Assembly: GCF_036373705.1 (NCBI RefSeq)
Contig: NC_089858.1
Span: 11,084,001-11,148,000 of the forward strand
Reading direction: 5' to 3'
Length of the DNA: 64,000 nucleotides
Source of the DNA: Amia ocellicauda
Lineage: Eukaryota; Chordata; Actinopteri; Amiiformes; Amiidae
Shown here: positions 48,101 through 60,610 of the stretch, in pieces
Numbering within the stretch: the stretch's first letter is position 1
How the letters are laid out: every line of letters begins with the position of its first letter
Position numbers and translations under genes: made by a program
Notes under the pieces: model-generated
Told to the model about the DNA's origin: nothing
Databases searched by the model: none
The model's input: only the letters and a program-made list of their open reading frames with translations

Positions 48101-51100
48101 TTCTTTCTTTTTAAGCGACATAGCAGAGCACTTGTTGGGGATCGTGTAGTGAGAAAAGAGAATGCCGTGTGCGCTCTGCTTTAATTGGGCAGGATATCCT
48201 CCAGAGAAAAAAAAAAAAGGCAGATAATGGTTCCCCTTATTCCCAGTTCCAAACACTTGCTAAAGACCACAAACATGTGCAGCAGGTCTTAGACAAAACA
48301 GTCTCCAACTTAACGCAAAATCTCAGGTGCACAAAGAGCTTTTTGATATCCAGCCAGGCCCTCAGGCTTTTTTTCGTGAAGAATAAGGTGTTTTTGTCTG
48401 AGGGAGTCTGGCAGCCCTGTGCCTCGCCACAGAAAAGGGACGTTCCCTCTGCTGCTGTTTTTCTCATCTCAGAGCCAGGGCTGAAATGCGAGACTTTTAT
48501 TGCCGAAAGTGTGAAGCACTTTGCAGCTCTTCTGCCACCACCTCCAGTCTCGAGGAGTCTCTCTGGAGCTGCCGCCCACACACATGCCTGAGGAGACTGC
48601 GCGGTGTGCGGCATGCTGACAGCATGACAACTCTGAGGGCTGAGCTATGAGGTGAGGCTGGATGGGAGCTTTGGAAGAGACTGTCTCTGGTGTCTGATAG
48701 AAGTTCGAAATTGTTTCAGTGAACCATTTGTACAAACCATGGAAAGTAAAAAAAAGAGCGGCTGTTTCTTCACTTTGCCCTGCTTTGCTAGGCCGTATAT
48801 GTAGAAAACCTCTGCCTAAAATGTGAAAAATAATATAAAATAAAAAATGTACCAACAGACGGCCCTTTGGGAAACATTTGTCTAGATTGCAGGGGTGTGG
48901 GGGTAATTAATTAATTGCTTCTGTGGTAATCTGTGTGTTTTTGCCATTTGTGATACTGAAAAACCGTGATGGTGGGGAGTGGTAGATTTTGATGTCTCTT
49001 GTTGATGTCAGATAATGAATGTTATCTGTCAGCTGCCCAAGTGTCAAAGGTTATGCATGTTCTCCTTCTGATGACCTCAAAAAGAGTGCGGATAACCATG
49101 AAAAGAGCACACAATGAATGAAGCCTGGGAAACATAAATCATATTCAGTTTAACAACTTTGTGGTTAAATTTCCAGACTTGTGGTTATTTGTTTTGTTTG
49201 ATGCAGCTCTGCACAAGAAGCTTTCAAGTCTGTATCAATTAATCTTTAAGACTAGGAAACACATGCAAGTGCTTTGGCTGCTGCCCAAAGCTGTCATTGT
49301 CAGGAAAGATAATTTCACTTGCTGCTTAATTTGAGTCTGTTGATATGTTATGGAAACCAAGTGATTTGAATGTGTGACCCGTAGGATGTAACCTGTATGT
49401 GTCTGATCTGCATAGCTAACTGTTCTAAGTGTCACTCTGTTTTTGTTGAATTGTATTTGTATTGCATTAGCTGAGACACAATAAAAGTGTACAATAAAAG
49501 AAGACAGCTGTGCAGTAGAAGACTACATATTGATGAACCAGCACTCACCACTGGACTGCATTTCCAATGTCTATTGGCTCCTCTGTTGCCCATCTGGCAC
49601 AACCTGGACCAGGGCTTAATTCAATCTCTGATTTCATACCCATGCTGCTTTTTTATTTTACGATTCCCAGATGTTCCATAATTTAACTTTGTTCTCTCTT
49701 CATCTTTATCTGAGCTGTGCACATTCAAACCCTTCCCGTTTCAATGATTACTTAAGGGGGGACATGGGGAATTTCCAAAGCTCCCTTTATTAAAACATAC
49801 CCGCGCCCTCATTATGCAAACAATAATGTGCTGAAATGTAATTTAAAATTATTTTGGGACCCAACTTCAACATTTCTTTCTGGATCTACCATTCTACATA
49901 CCTTATGGCTGGTAAATATTTTCTTCTTATAAATCTTCTCTTATATTCTGCATAATCTTGACCCTTTAATGTCTGTTCTAAATCCTCCTTTTTTCATAAT
50001 GTATTACTTAGCTGACAACCTACTGTAATCCCTGTTTGCCCCACAAATGACTGAGCTACTCTGGAAAACTAAAAATACTTCCTGTCAAATGTATCTGAAT
50101 TAATAAAGCATTCCATGCCACTTAGTGTAAAGAACATTGTGACTTTGCACAATTAAGTCACATTGCATTGAAACTGAAGTTTGCAAGATTGACATTTAAT
50201 AGATAATGCATGCTCCCCTGGTGAAGCTGTATATCTCAGATGTATTCTTTATTAATGCAGGCTAAGGTAAACAAATTTAATGCAATTTGTATAACTTGAC
50301 ATTTGAATTTATATAGCTGCCTCCTGTGACAAAAGTTTAGCTCTGTTATTACAGAACTGATTTGAACAGCACTGAAATAAGTCTGCATGAGAAACATTTA
50401 GTGCTAAAAGTATTTTCCTGTCCTTGGTCAGTGTTCAAACAAATGTCCATTTTTACTGACTCTTTCATGTATTCTTCTGTGTGATCCTGTCAGTGTGATA
50501 TGCATAAACTTTGGTTCAGGTTATATGACAACCTTGGCCCACCTGTCAAGTGCAAATTTTAAATCCAGGACTTCACAGTGGCTTTCTATCTGATGCACTC
50601 TGGCAAACTGAAGGCTGTTCTGAATTTACAATTGGTATACTGATTTCAGTTGCATGCTTTGCTGGAGTTTAACCAGTTGGTATAGATATACAGAAAGGAT
50701 ATTTGGGTAAATTAAACTGACCTTCAGAATATCAGTATAATACCATAGTCCTGAACATAGTCCTGTTTTTGTAATCACCCTTTAATAATTGAATTATTAT
50801 TCTAATATTATAGCTTATTATAGCTTTCTAAGAAGGAATCATGCAAATAAAATAAAATAGAATAAATAGATCACACATGATTCTTTGATGCCACCTGCTG
50901 GAATCGTAAAGTCAAAGCCAAATGTTCTTATGTTAATTTATTTTAATTTTTAATATAATGTATGTATTTATAATATTAAAATTAAATTGAAGCTAGTGTG
51001 CGAACGTACATTAATATAGGTCAACATGCATGCTTAAGTTATATGTTTGTTTGATTGTATTCGTTTTTTGTGCCAGGTACTGTAAACAATACAAACAGCA

Positions 51101-51419
51101 ATGCAAAGCAAAACGCAATCATTTAAACATATTATAAGAGTATTATTTTGTCTATATTTAATCATTGGAATAAAATCAATGTCAAAGTTGTGAATAGAAA
51201 TCAATCTATTTTGTGTAAAAGCCGAGTTCGACACTACTCACTACTCGGTATTCTGTAACCCGTTTTCAGACATTTTACCTTTTTGTCCTTTTTGCTCATC
51301 CGTTGACAAATCGTCAGCAAGCGACAGCGCGAAATTTGTATTTGACGTCAAATCCAGAGCGACACGGCAAACTGGAAACAATCGCCTCCTTTTATAAAGA
51401 AGATGGTGATATTATCATT
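45174..51419. other. Intergenic between MYMK and SWI5
   Basis: About 6.2 kb including the unmarked MYMK 3' UTR and the SWI5 promoter. No gene is recognised. A GC-richer block at 48,380-48,620 stands out from its AT-rich surroundings but shows no supportable exon. Several AATAAA words (for example near 46,999) could end MYMK transcripts; I cannot choose among them. Confidence 0.55.
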
Positions 51420-51520
51420 ATGGACTCAGAAGAGAAAGCTACATTGGATTGCCAGGATGCCGATTGGACTAGCACTCCTGGAAAAGCAAGGGGTTGTTTA
51501 GCAAGAGGACTGGGGAGAAG
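51420..51520 (+). CDS. SWI5: SWI5 exon 1
   Basis: [20 protein letters not shown] and following residues, with no recognised domain. The frame is open upstream to about 51,303 without another ATG. Donor AAG/GTAGTA, phase 2. Confidence 0.8.
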
Positions 51521-52131
51521 GTAGTACGATTTAAAACATTATTTTTATTTGACGTATAAGCTAATAATTGCATTCAGTTGTATATGTAATATAGCTAGCA
51601 ATATACGTAGAGTGGTTTTCGTTTCGATACAACTAAGTAGTACTGGTAATATTTTTGTAGAAAATATGTGTAGGTTGCTTAGGTCTACAACCACGTATGA
51701 CTACCTACTGTAATAACACGCCGATAATAAACTATTTTGACAACCAGTATAAACAGTGTCTGTTTCTTTTGATTAGGACACCTTTGGCAGCATCAAAGAA
51801 ACTGAACTCCAGGTTCAAATCCCCTGTAAGTCATTTTAATTATTGTATTTTAAAGGCACACTTAACGTGAAACGGGGTCAAGTTTTACTTCTCGTCAAGC
51901 CAGTCAGTCCATTGCATTTGAACTTGACCGCTATCCCTCCAGACGTCCTTTGTAAACCGCTAGTGGGCGCTGTTATATGCTTTAGACTAGGAGACGTAAA
52001 AACACTGGGTGGGATGTATGTTGAATGCATGTGTGAGGCGATTCTTTATGTTTTGGACAGAACCATCTGTCGCAATAAACAATTTAGTTATTTCATTGAG
52101 AACTGAACTTGTCCTGGTGCACAGAGGTGTA

Positions 52132-52183
<52 letters not shown>

Positions 52184-53156
52184 ACTTTCTCTTATTAAAA
52201 ATTGTGTGGCACACCTAAAATTTGAAAAAATTACAATGGCAAATTTGAATTAGGGACAGGCAACCTAGTGGTTTAATAAAGTGTTGTTGTCTCCAAGGTC
52301 TCTCCTATTGCTATCACTCTATAGAATAAAGATGTTTATTTTTTTTGTTCTAAGGTAATTAATTGCTGTATGTATTAAACTAGGATCCCAATGTTTATTA
52401 TTATTTAAAAATCCTAAATTAGAAAACTTGAAAAGCTAAGTTTTAATTTGGATTACAGGCAGTGGTGTATCCAGTACATTTTAAATGGAGTGGTCAGATG
52501 GGTCAGTAGTTGTTTTGGGATGGCACTTATCAACAAAAATACTTATGAAATGTGTTCAACTGGTAAAGGGAGCTAATCACCCTATTCTAGGTTACATTTA
52601 TTGACATGACATGTTTGGACAAACATTGAGTGCCTTATCATTTTAATTAGCAGAACAAGGTTTCACTATAGTTAGTCAAATCAACGTAGAACTAATAATT
52701 TCGTACACTTCACCTTCTAGACTGTGAGAAGACTGAAAATCCCATAATTCCTCCCTCCATGTTACATTACATCCAAACAGTGCACACCGCAATGTTTCTC
52801 CTAATTACTATTCCATAAACCCTCAGTTCATCATCAGAACAGATACACAATTCATGTCAAAGCTCAAATATCTGGAATGGCTGATGGAATGGTTAGTAAG
52901 AAAAATGACATCTACTGCTCACAGGTCACTTAACACTCAGTTGTAGCGTAACCTCCTCCTCTTATCCCAAGATAATTCTAAGTAGAGCAGCCTTTCATGA
53001 GCAAGTAAACCATAAGTTCAAATGAGTAATGTATAAAATGAGTAGATAAAACATTGAACAGTTGACTACAGTATCCCTTATAAGGATCTACTGCAAGTGA
53101 CAAAAATGTATGCATTACACTCAACTTTGAATGTTGTATTTTGGGATATTAATGTG

Positions 53157-53212
<56 letters not shown>

Positions 53213-53738
53213 GACAGGGAGGGGGTTAATTGTCATTCCCTGTCTGCTTATGGACTGCAGGTGGTTGGGGTGATTGAGCAATTAAGGTCAATCAACCCCA
53301 GCAACCTGACATATATAAATAGGGGTGGGGCAGAGGACAAAAGGAGAGTGTTGGGCCGGTAGCAAGGAAGTTGTTTTGAGCTGACGGTTTGGTTTGTTTT
53401 AACTGTGTAGTCAGTGGACCAGCTGGTGTTTTGTGTTGTAGTTATTTAGTATAAAACTTTGGTTGGCCCACGCACCACATTTTTTTTGGTTATTAGATCT
53501 TTAAATTGTGAAGTGTAAGATATTAGGAGCTGGGATTGTTGGGACCCGCCCTGAAGAGTGAGCGCAGTAAAGGTTGGGTTCTGTCAGGTCACAGTAGGAG
53601 ACCTGAGAAGAAAATAGTACTGTGAAGAAAACAAGTAAATAAACTAATCCCTGAACCCGTGGAGTACAGCCTGGTTTTTCTGCCTCCCTTCGGACAAAAG
53701 TAGAGGTAACAGTAACGGGAGAGTCCGGGCTTCACAAA

Positions 53739-53778
<40 letters not shown>

Positions 53779-55765
53779 CGGCAGTAACACAATTCATCCC
53801 TCAAATTAAAATATTACCCAAAAAAGTGTTACCAAGGAAAGAAGCACTTCTCTTTAGTTTCCAACACACAACACAACACAACTCAGACATATATGTAGTT
53901 ATTGAGTGACAGAGCACTTGCTTCTTATCCCTGTAGATTTATAGATACCACCAATACAACTAATAAACCCCTGAATAAAGAGCCATTTGGCTACTCTTGA
54001 GCTCAATAATTGCAGCAGGTGCATCACACATCACAACACAATTATTTCATGAGAGCTGTATCCAGTGAGTGGGCAGGCAGAGAACACAACGTCACAAGAC
54101 AATCATTTTACGACAGCTGTATCTTGCGATTTGTTATAGTTTCTAGCAAACCTATTCACACTTTCATCCAAATTCAAGGCCTTTGCCCTTCTAAATTATA
54201 CTCTCGCTAGCTTACACATTCATATAACATTAGACAAAGTGGTTTTGAGATGTTATTTGCTCACCTGTAACAGTTCAGTAGTTTCCAAAAGATTTAGAGT
54301 AACAGCAGCATTACATTATATGACTGAAATGCATATCAGCCTTGTGTGCTTGCCGACAACATTGAGTCTTAGCCAGTTGTTGGATGAGTGCTCTATTGTT
54401 ACCATGATTACACTTACAATTTTTTGTGTGTTTCTGTTTTTGTGTGCATGTGGATGGTTAAGCTCCAGACTTCTAACACCTCCCAGTCTCCTGCAGCGTT
54501 GCAGTCCAGCGTTGAAAAGGAGGTGGAGGATCTTAAGAAGAGACAAGGGGAGTTGGACTTGGAAATCACACAGTTACAGACTGAGTGAGTGATGGATACC
54601 TATTTTTAAAGATTTCCATATTTCTATATAAAAATAAATCACTTTTGTGAGAGACCCAGACAAACATTAACCCTGTATTTCCCCATAGCATCCAACATGT
54701 TTCCAGTTATGGTACAATGATCCTGTGGGTAGCATTAAAGCAGCAATATGGTGATAGTGAGAACACTAAAGTCAGGGGAAACAAATAATTGGATTGTTGA
54801 AATGATCATGCAAACTCTTGCCAGGGTTTCAGTGTCTGCCACTAAAGGGAGGTTTGTTATGTGTTTTTATTTCCAGAGGGTTGTGTGTAGAAGAGCTGGA
54901 CCAACACATCAGCCTGCTTCATGAATACAATGACATTAAAGACACTGGACAAATGCTGCTTGGCAGGCTGGGTAAGGCCCACTTAACAGAACTAGTTGTG
55001 ATAGTTTTGACCCCCATGTCTTTTTAGAAGCTCAATCCTTCATCTAAGTAGAAATGTTTCTTTCGTGCATTTATTACATTTGTGACTTATCTCACACTTG
55101 CAAATCATGTGAGTAAATGTGTGACGGTTTCTACATTTCACCACAGAGAATAACTTATTATTTCTGACATAATCTGACCAGGGGCGGTAAGTCTTTATAA
55201 CACTGCTGTGGCACCATGGCATGGAGACATCTGCTGCTCTGTAATTATTTGTCAGTACAATTGGAGAAACACAATATCAGTTTTTTGCATAGATCATTGT
55301 TTCCATAAATTTCTGTTCAGCTGATTTTTATGATCCATGTCCTCCGTTCATTCTGGACTGCAGAGTGAAAAGAGGCGATTGGCCTGGCAAGTGTGTCTCA
55401 GTCAGTGTGTGCATGTGAGTGAGAGCCCCTAGAACTACTTCCTGCTTTCAGATAATGCTTGTTACTGTGACTTGCATTGTAATGAAACATCAACTTCCTG
55501 CTGTTACAAGAAGTGTTGGTAACTAAGACCATACTTTTCTTCAGGATATTTGGTTTCAGATGCAAATGCCAGCTGATCCTTTATTATTTTCCCAGTCCGT
55601 GGTTATTTAAGGACCCACATAACTGGACAAACCACAAGGTTAAGTTGTTGAACCGCAGGATTGGTTGTTGAACTCACAGCTCCTGTTTCTCCTTCTGCAG
55701 CAGCAATCCGAGGTGTGACAACAAAGGATGTGTATCGAGACTTCAGCATGGATTTGGAGGACTAA
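51420..55765 (+). CDS. SWI5: DNA repair protein SWI5 homolog, complete coding region (5 exons)
   Basis: Small nuclear protein that pairs with SFR1 to stimulate RAD51 strand exchange in homologous recombination. Exons 51420-51520, 51777-51825, 54463-54584, 54877-54971 and 55701-55765 join with GT-AG sites and matching phases to 432 bases (143 aa). Residues 1-65 are poorly conserved, polar and probably disordered. From about 67 to 95 is a coiled-coil ([19 protein letters not shown]). The C-terminal Swi5 domain has [20 protein letters not shown] and [18 protein letters not shown], close to human SWI5. The start is the only in-frame ATG before the first exon's donor. The annotated human form is longer at the N-terminus, so an alternative upstream start cannot be ruled out. 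Confidence 0.94.
51777..51825 (+). CDS. SWI5: SWI5 exon 2
   Basis: Only 49 bp ([16 protein letters not shown]). Placed by acceptor GATTAG, donor CCT/GTAAGT and the phase fit (2 in, 0 out) between exons 1 and 3. The Ser-Arg-Phe-Lys-Ser-Pro motif is plausible for SWI5 but its conservation was not checked. Confidence 0.8.
52131..52180. repeat. (ATT)n microsatellite
   Basis: About 50 bases of ATT units in SWI5 intron 2. Confidence 0.96.
53160..53209. repeat. (TA)n microsatellite, left of LTR
   Basis: About 50 bases of TA, ending exactly where the LTR-like unit begins. Confidence 0.95.
53210..53736 (+). mobile_element. Probable solo LTR of a retroelement
   Basis: A 527-bp unit that begins TGTGA and ends TCACA, the short inverted ends of LTRs. 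A TATA box (TATATAAATA, 53,312-53,321) and a poly(A) signal (AATAAA, 53,638-53,643) are in the expected order for U3-R-U5. No coding sequence for gag, pol or env lies beside it, so it would be a solo LTR left by recombination. Both flanks are TA-rich repeat, so the target duplication cannot be read with confidence. It may belong to an LTR retrotransposon or an endogenous retrovirus; the family is not identified. Confidence 0.65.
53737..53776. repeat. (TA)n microsatellite, right of LTR
   Basis: About 40 bases of mostly TA with one interruption. Probably the other half of the tract into which the LTR inserted. Confidence 0.9.
54463..54584 (+). CDS. SWI5: SWI5 exon 3: coiled-coil
   Basis: Encodes the linker and coiled-coil. 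Two acceptors six bases apart (AAG at 54,460-54,462 and CAG at 54,466-54,468) keep the same frame, so the start may be 54,469 and the protein 141 aa. Donor GA/GTGAGT. Confidence 0.9.
54877..54971 (+). CDS. SWI5: SWI5 exon 4: Swi5 domain
   Basis: [20 protein letters not shown] and following residues, the signature of the Swi5 family. Acceptor TTTCCAG, donor CTGG/GTAAGG, phase 1. Confidence 0.96.
55701..55765 (+). CDS. SWI5: SWI5 exon 5 and stop
   Basis: [20 protein letters not shown], then Asp and TAA at 55,763-55,765. The acceptor is a CAGCAG tandem; the first gives the residue count seen in human (LAVIRG against LAAIRG). Confidence 0.95.
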
Positions 55766-58199
55766 TGTTTCTAGAGGAATGCCGTTCCTTTCTCCCTCAT
55801 CCCGCATTGTCCTACTAAAGAGCATAATAGGGTAGCCTAATTGAAGATGAATTGAAGGGTGGGGCAGCAGAAAAAGTATTTCATAGTCTTCATGTAAGCA
55901 AAAAGACTAGTTTAACACACCATGGGTTATTTACAGTTATCGTTGGGGGCCTGCTCTATTATTCAAGACTCACCATTACAATCATAGTACTCAGATGGAC
56001 GTTTTCCACTGGGTAGAAGTCAGATGACTCTGATAATCAAGAGTCCTAAGTCTTTAACACATTCATCATATTTATTGTTCAATTTATACATGTCAATTTA
56101 TTTATCTTGCTGCTACCAGATATTTAGCAGAGAATATGCTTATTAAATTAAGACAGAGCAGTCTTTCTTGAGGCCTCGAAGATACTGTGAGTCTTTACAA
56201 GTGGAGCTATAATATTACACTGATTAATATACTGCCGTGTTGTTTGAGCTTGTCTCCCAACATCAGCCTCTGGAGGTGCAGCAGTTATCTCTTCCTCAAA
56301 CACTAGCGATCGATGAGCAATCTTGAGACACAGAGTTGGACGCAGAGTTCCATGTATTGTCATAGGGACAGACTGGTTAAGGAAAAAATGCAAAAATGTG
56401 CTCAGCATATTCAAATTATTGTGTCCATAATCATCTGCCATCCATGCAACTTTCATCAGTGCTGCCTGCACATGTATATGAGTTGTTGGTCAATGGTCAT
56501 GATCAATGCTGACTTATTAGCTGAGTGATAGTGGGGAAATGTGGAAGTGGTGATTTATGACTATAAATGAAAGAAACTATTACAGCATATAAGGGCTGTC
56601 TGCATAAGACAAATATGAAGGCAGAACACATCCATGTAAGACAGACTGCGATATTTCAAAGACAAATGTACGTATATGCGTGGAAAAATACTAATATTTG
56701 AATAATTTCATTTTAAATGATAAATGTTGAAATATCTCTCCAGGAAGTCTTCCATTTAAAAGGTGAACAAATAGTTTACTAAGTTTCACAACTTAGAGAA
56801 TGCCATCAATCTTACCAAAGTGACTTTATTGCTTAATTGCACTGAATATCAAGCTTTTGGTATATATGACACATATTTGGTATTGTTACTACGTGGCTTT
56901 AGGTCAAATTGATAGTTGCTTGGCCAATGTTCAGTCACATCTGTAAGAAAATTCTGAGATTTCAAAAGACTGACTTTCCTTATAATTACGTCTTTCCTCC
57001 CTTGTGTTTTGTTTTCTTCAGGGAGTAACCAAAATAATTAAGCTCTACTGTACAACAGTGTCCAAGCTTCTTTTGAAAATGTCCTTAAATAGAGCTGGGC
57101 TTGCCTCCCCTCTTCCTTCTCTTGTACAAATCGGTCTTTCGCACACTTCAAGATAATGAAAACTGCCGAGAGTCCTGTGAAGGAATAGGTCTGTGCATTT
57201 CGCCACATATTCTCCTGGGAGTCTGAGGTGATTAATAAAAGTGGCCTGACCTGTGGGAAGCTGTGTGAGTTTCTGGCCTTGACAGGTACAGTGCAGCAGG
57301 TTGTGAATGTTGCCTGAGGGCCTGGAGAAATGGCTGTTAACCTTGGTGAGTCAGGGGTTTTGGTGGAACACTATTGTGTGTAAGGAGCAGACACTTTCCA
57401 CAGCCCTAGATGAATAAAGAAATGTGTTGATACTGCTTAACAAGTAACCAGTTCTGTGAAATAGTTTCAAATTGAAAGTGTTTTTTTTTTTGTATGTAAG
57501 GGTGGGGAAGCATAGCTGTGTGAAGGAGCCACAATTCATTTTGGAAGCTGGGAAATGGGAAGGGGGTCTGGAACTACTTGTTTATATACTTTGAAACCTG
57601 TAAATACAATTGATTTCTTCATGTAGTTTATTTTCAATAGCCTGATTGAATACATGTCTGACACATCTCATTTTACTGTGTCCTGTGTTAACACCACTCA
57701 GTGTAAAACACTTTTGAGTTATTTGTTCAACATGAAAGGGTTCATTGTGAAAATAAAATTTTGCAGACTTTTATATATTTAAAATTGAATTCTATAGTCT
57801 CTTATTTTATAACTGTAATCACCTTTTCTACTGTACACATTGTACAAGCTGATAAGACTTAATAGGAGGTTACCCATGTACACTAGTTGTACTCTAGCTC
57901 TTAACCATTTGGTCTTGGTACTGAAATTATAAAGAATACTACTTCATGATTTATTTATTTTTTTCCTGTGTATTAATTAATGCAAGTTAATGATAATGTT
58001 CCTGTACTGGTGTCCATAATGAATGGATCAAGCATATTCCAGAGAGAAACAAGCAAGCTTTGCATACTAAACAACATCAGGGAAAAAACGTTGCAGACAC
58101 AATCACTCACAATCACTGTATTTAAATGTCTCAGGCTCATGCATATGGTCCCTGCACGGCCACGGTGCTCATATTTGATCCCAGTGCTATGATTTGAAC
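55766..58199. other. Intergenic after SWI5
   Basis: Holds the SWI5 3' UTR and a further AT-rich stretch. AATAAA words occur near 57,233 and 57,748, both far from the stop. No gene recognised; in particular I see no exon of TRUB2 or COQ4. Confidence 0.5.
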
Positions 58200-58642
58200 A
58201 GGCGGAGCTCCGAGGCCGCATTTTCCTGCGAACCTGATACAGTACCATGTCCCGCCTCCGCCGGCGAGAAGGACCCTGGAGGAAGCCTGATTGGTGGAGG
58301 GCCTGTCTGTCACTGCCAGTGCAGAACGCCGGTCGATGCGGAGGGGGCGGGTGCTGTAGATAGGGAAAATTAAAAGGTCATTGGGAAACACTGCACAGGT
58401 ACACAAAATGAATGCGGAGATAACATCAAGAGGCTAAATAACATGGGAGCAAAGTCGAGCTGACACCACATCAGGGGGGTTTGTGCAATACGCAGTTCTC
58501 TCCTTTTCTTGCAGGATCCGGGGGTGGTATGCTCACCTGCCAGGGAAACGTATAAGCGGATCAAGGTGGTCGGTACTGGGCGGACTGGTTTTCTCATCTG
58601 GTGCAGCACAAAGTTTCTGGATCCCTGGGTTGTGAAAACGAG
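58200..58642 (+). promoter_or_regulatory. SLC27A4: GC-rich promoter and candidate first exon of SLC27A4
   Basis: This block is rich in CpG. It has an inverted CCAAT box (ATTGG, 58,290-58,294) and a GC box (GGGGGCGGG, about 58,343-58,351). A strong donor follows at ACGAG/GTATGTGT (exon end 58,642). The next plus-strand acceptor with a recognisable coding exon is at 62,528, the SLC27A4 start exon. A non-coding first exon with a start near 58,380 fits, but the link is inferred. The promoter could also serve an unseen minus-strand transcript. Confidence 0.45.
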
Positions 58643-58679
58643 GTATGTGTCACCGCAGCCCAGCGGGATGATTTCTTCT

Positions 58680-58706
58680 CCTCTTTCTCTCTCTCTCTCT
58701 CTCTCT
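58680..58706. repeat. (CT)n microsatellite
   Basis: About 27 bases of CT dinucleotide just inside the presumed first intron. Confidence 0.9.
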
Positions 58707-60610
58707 CCTTGCAAGCGGCCGTTTCCGGGTCCTCCATTGCTTTATTATAATCTATTCTATACATAGCCCAGGCTTTCAGATCCCACTGTCCTTTAACAAC
58801 CTTGTCCATTTCATTGCTCTCTATGATGCGTTTAAGCTCCCTAAGCCGGAAAATTGATTAATTTGTGCCTGTTTACGGTGCTGATTGACTAGAGTAGCAC
58901 GCCGAGGGGACAATGCGGTGCCTGCTTGTAAATGATGGCCAGCTTACATCGAGCATTTTGGGATCATTGATAAAAAAAGGGATGTAGCTCAGCCGGGCAC
59001 CTCCACATTTTTTTGCCACAGCAATGCGCACCGTGTCCTTGCGATTGATACAAGCGCGTCAATTATGAATGAATGTATGGCGGCTCGTTGAAAACAAAGC
59101 GGAAACCCGTGTGTGGGAATATTACAGCACATGTATCTGAAACCTCCACACATTTATGTCATCCAGCCTTCGCTATACGCAGGTGGACATCCCCGGCTTT
59201 AGAAATGAAATAAAATGTAATTGGCGTGTGTATGTGACCTGCAGGAGACATTTCTAGACGGCTGCTCCTGCATCGTGGCCCAGGCGCTGTTGCTGGATGC
59301 GGTGCAGTCATTGCGGCTCAGTACAGTACAGTCCCACGGCAGCCTTGGCCACATGCTGTCTGGACTGTCAAACTCCGTGAGGCTGCTGTACACGGGCTCT
59401 GACCTGCATGCGATGCGAATTAAGTCCTTTCTTTGAGTTCAGTGTACAGGCGATCCACGCCACTCGAGAAACAGATGATACACATTGTCTGTACAGGCAT
59501 ATACAGGCGCTGATGTATAGCCTTAATCTTCAGTTTTTCAATGCAGGAATGAAGGAAGTCTAGAATTTAGTTCATTGGGGTTATGGTTACATTTTGGTCA
59601 TAGTGTGGGTTAGATTTACCAGGAAATGTAGAGTTTTGTAATTCATTTTAAGTAAGACGAGATGAGTGTCAGATTGGGAGTTTGATAATTTGGGGTTGGC
59701 TAGGGCTGGGGTTTTGGTCAGTTAGCACTAAAATGGAGTTGGCCTTATGTTATACAGTGTAATACAATAGTGTATATTAAATTGAGTGTTCCCTTTACAT
59801 TTGATGCTGGAAGCTCATTTCAGATTCAAGATTTAGGCCTATAATATATATATATAAGCTGTTTAATTACTTAATTGCAGATCTCAATATTAACATAATA
59901 ATTTAACAGAAAATCCCAAATCGGAAAAGACATTTGGCAAATCATTTCATAGACCCCTGTAAGACCTTCAGATTGCTACTGCCTGAGTCCTTAAAGCCAC
60001 TGTGCCAATTGTAAAATTTCCCAGACCATGTGCTATCGGAGTTTGAGGAGGATAAGTCTGAAAAGAAAGTCTGTACCTGCAAAAATTAAATGACCAATGA
60101 TCTCCATTTGATGCATTAACCTTTACCAATTAGGCGAGATTTAAACGGGGGGGTGTACAGGTATTCATATTATTATATTACTATCCACATTTTATACTTT
60201 TAACAAAAAAAAAAGCAGCAGCAGCAGCAACAACAATAACAACCAAAAAAACGTGAATCAATTTCTCATCCACTCTCCACTTTAAATCCCATTTCCTAGC
60301 TCCAGTTTGCTACAGGTTAAAAGCCTGGTACAGTACAATCAGCCCTTCTGAGAGAATACTCAATCCACTGCTCTTTAATTATTAAAGAACAACTGTAATT
60401 TATCCACATGGACCCCTAATCACAAAGTGACAATAAAGCAATGCAGCCATAAAACTGCTTGTGCTGTCTGTTTCCATAGGCTAAGAAGTAAGACCCAGAT
60501 GTAAGGCAGTTCTCCAAAAAAGAAATAAATAATATGTATCCCATGATTCAAATCAGTCTTGTGGGCGCTATAGGATGGAATAAGTAGATAGCCCCCAAAT
60601 GAATAATATA
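58707..60610. other. Presumed SLC27A4 first intron, left part
   Basis: GC-richer sequence continues to about 59,460 and includes a plus-strand open frame at 59,221-59,436 after a TGCAG. I recognise no protein in it; it may be an alternative 5' exon. Beyond that it is AT-rich, with a CAG/CAA run near 60,215-60,245. Confidence 0.45.

Noticed and set aside
48237-48614. GC-richer block with open frames on both strands
   Set aside because: No recognisable product and no convincing splice sites; could be conserved non-coding DNA but that needs comparison.
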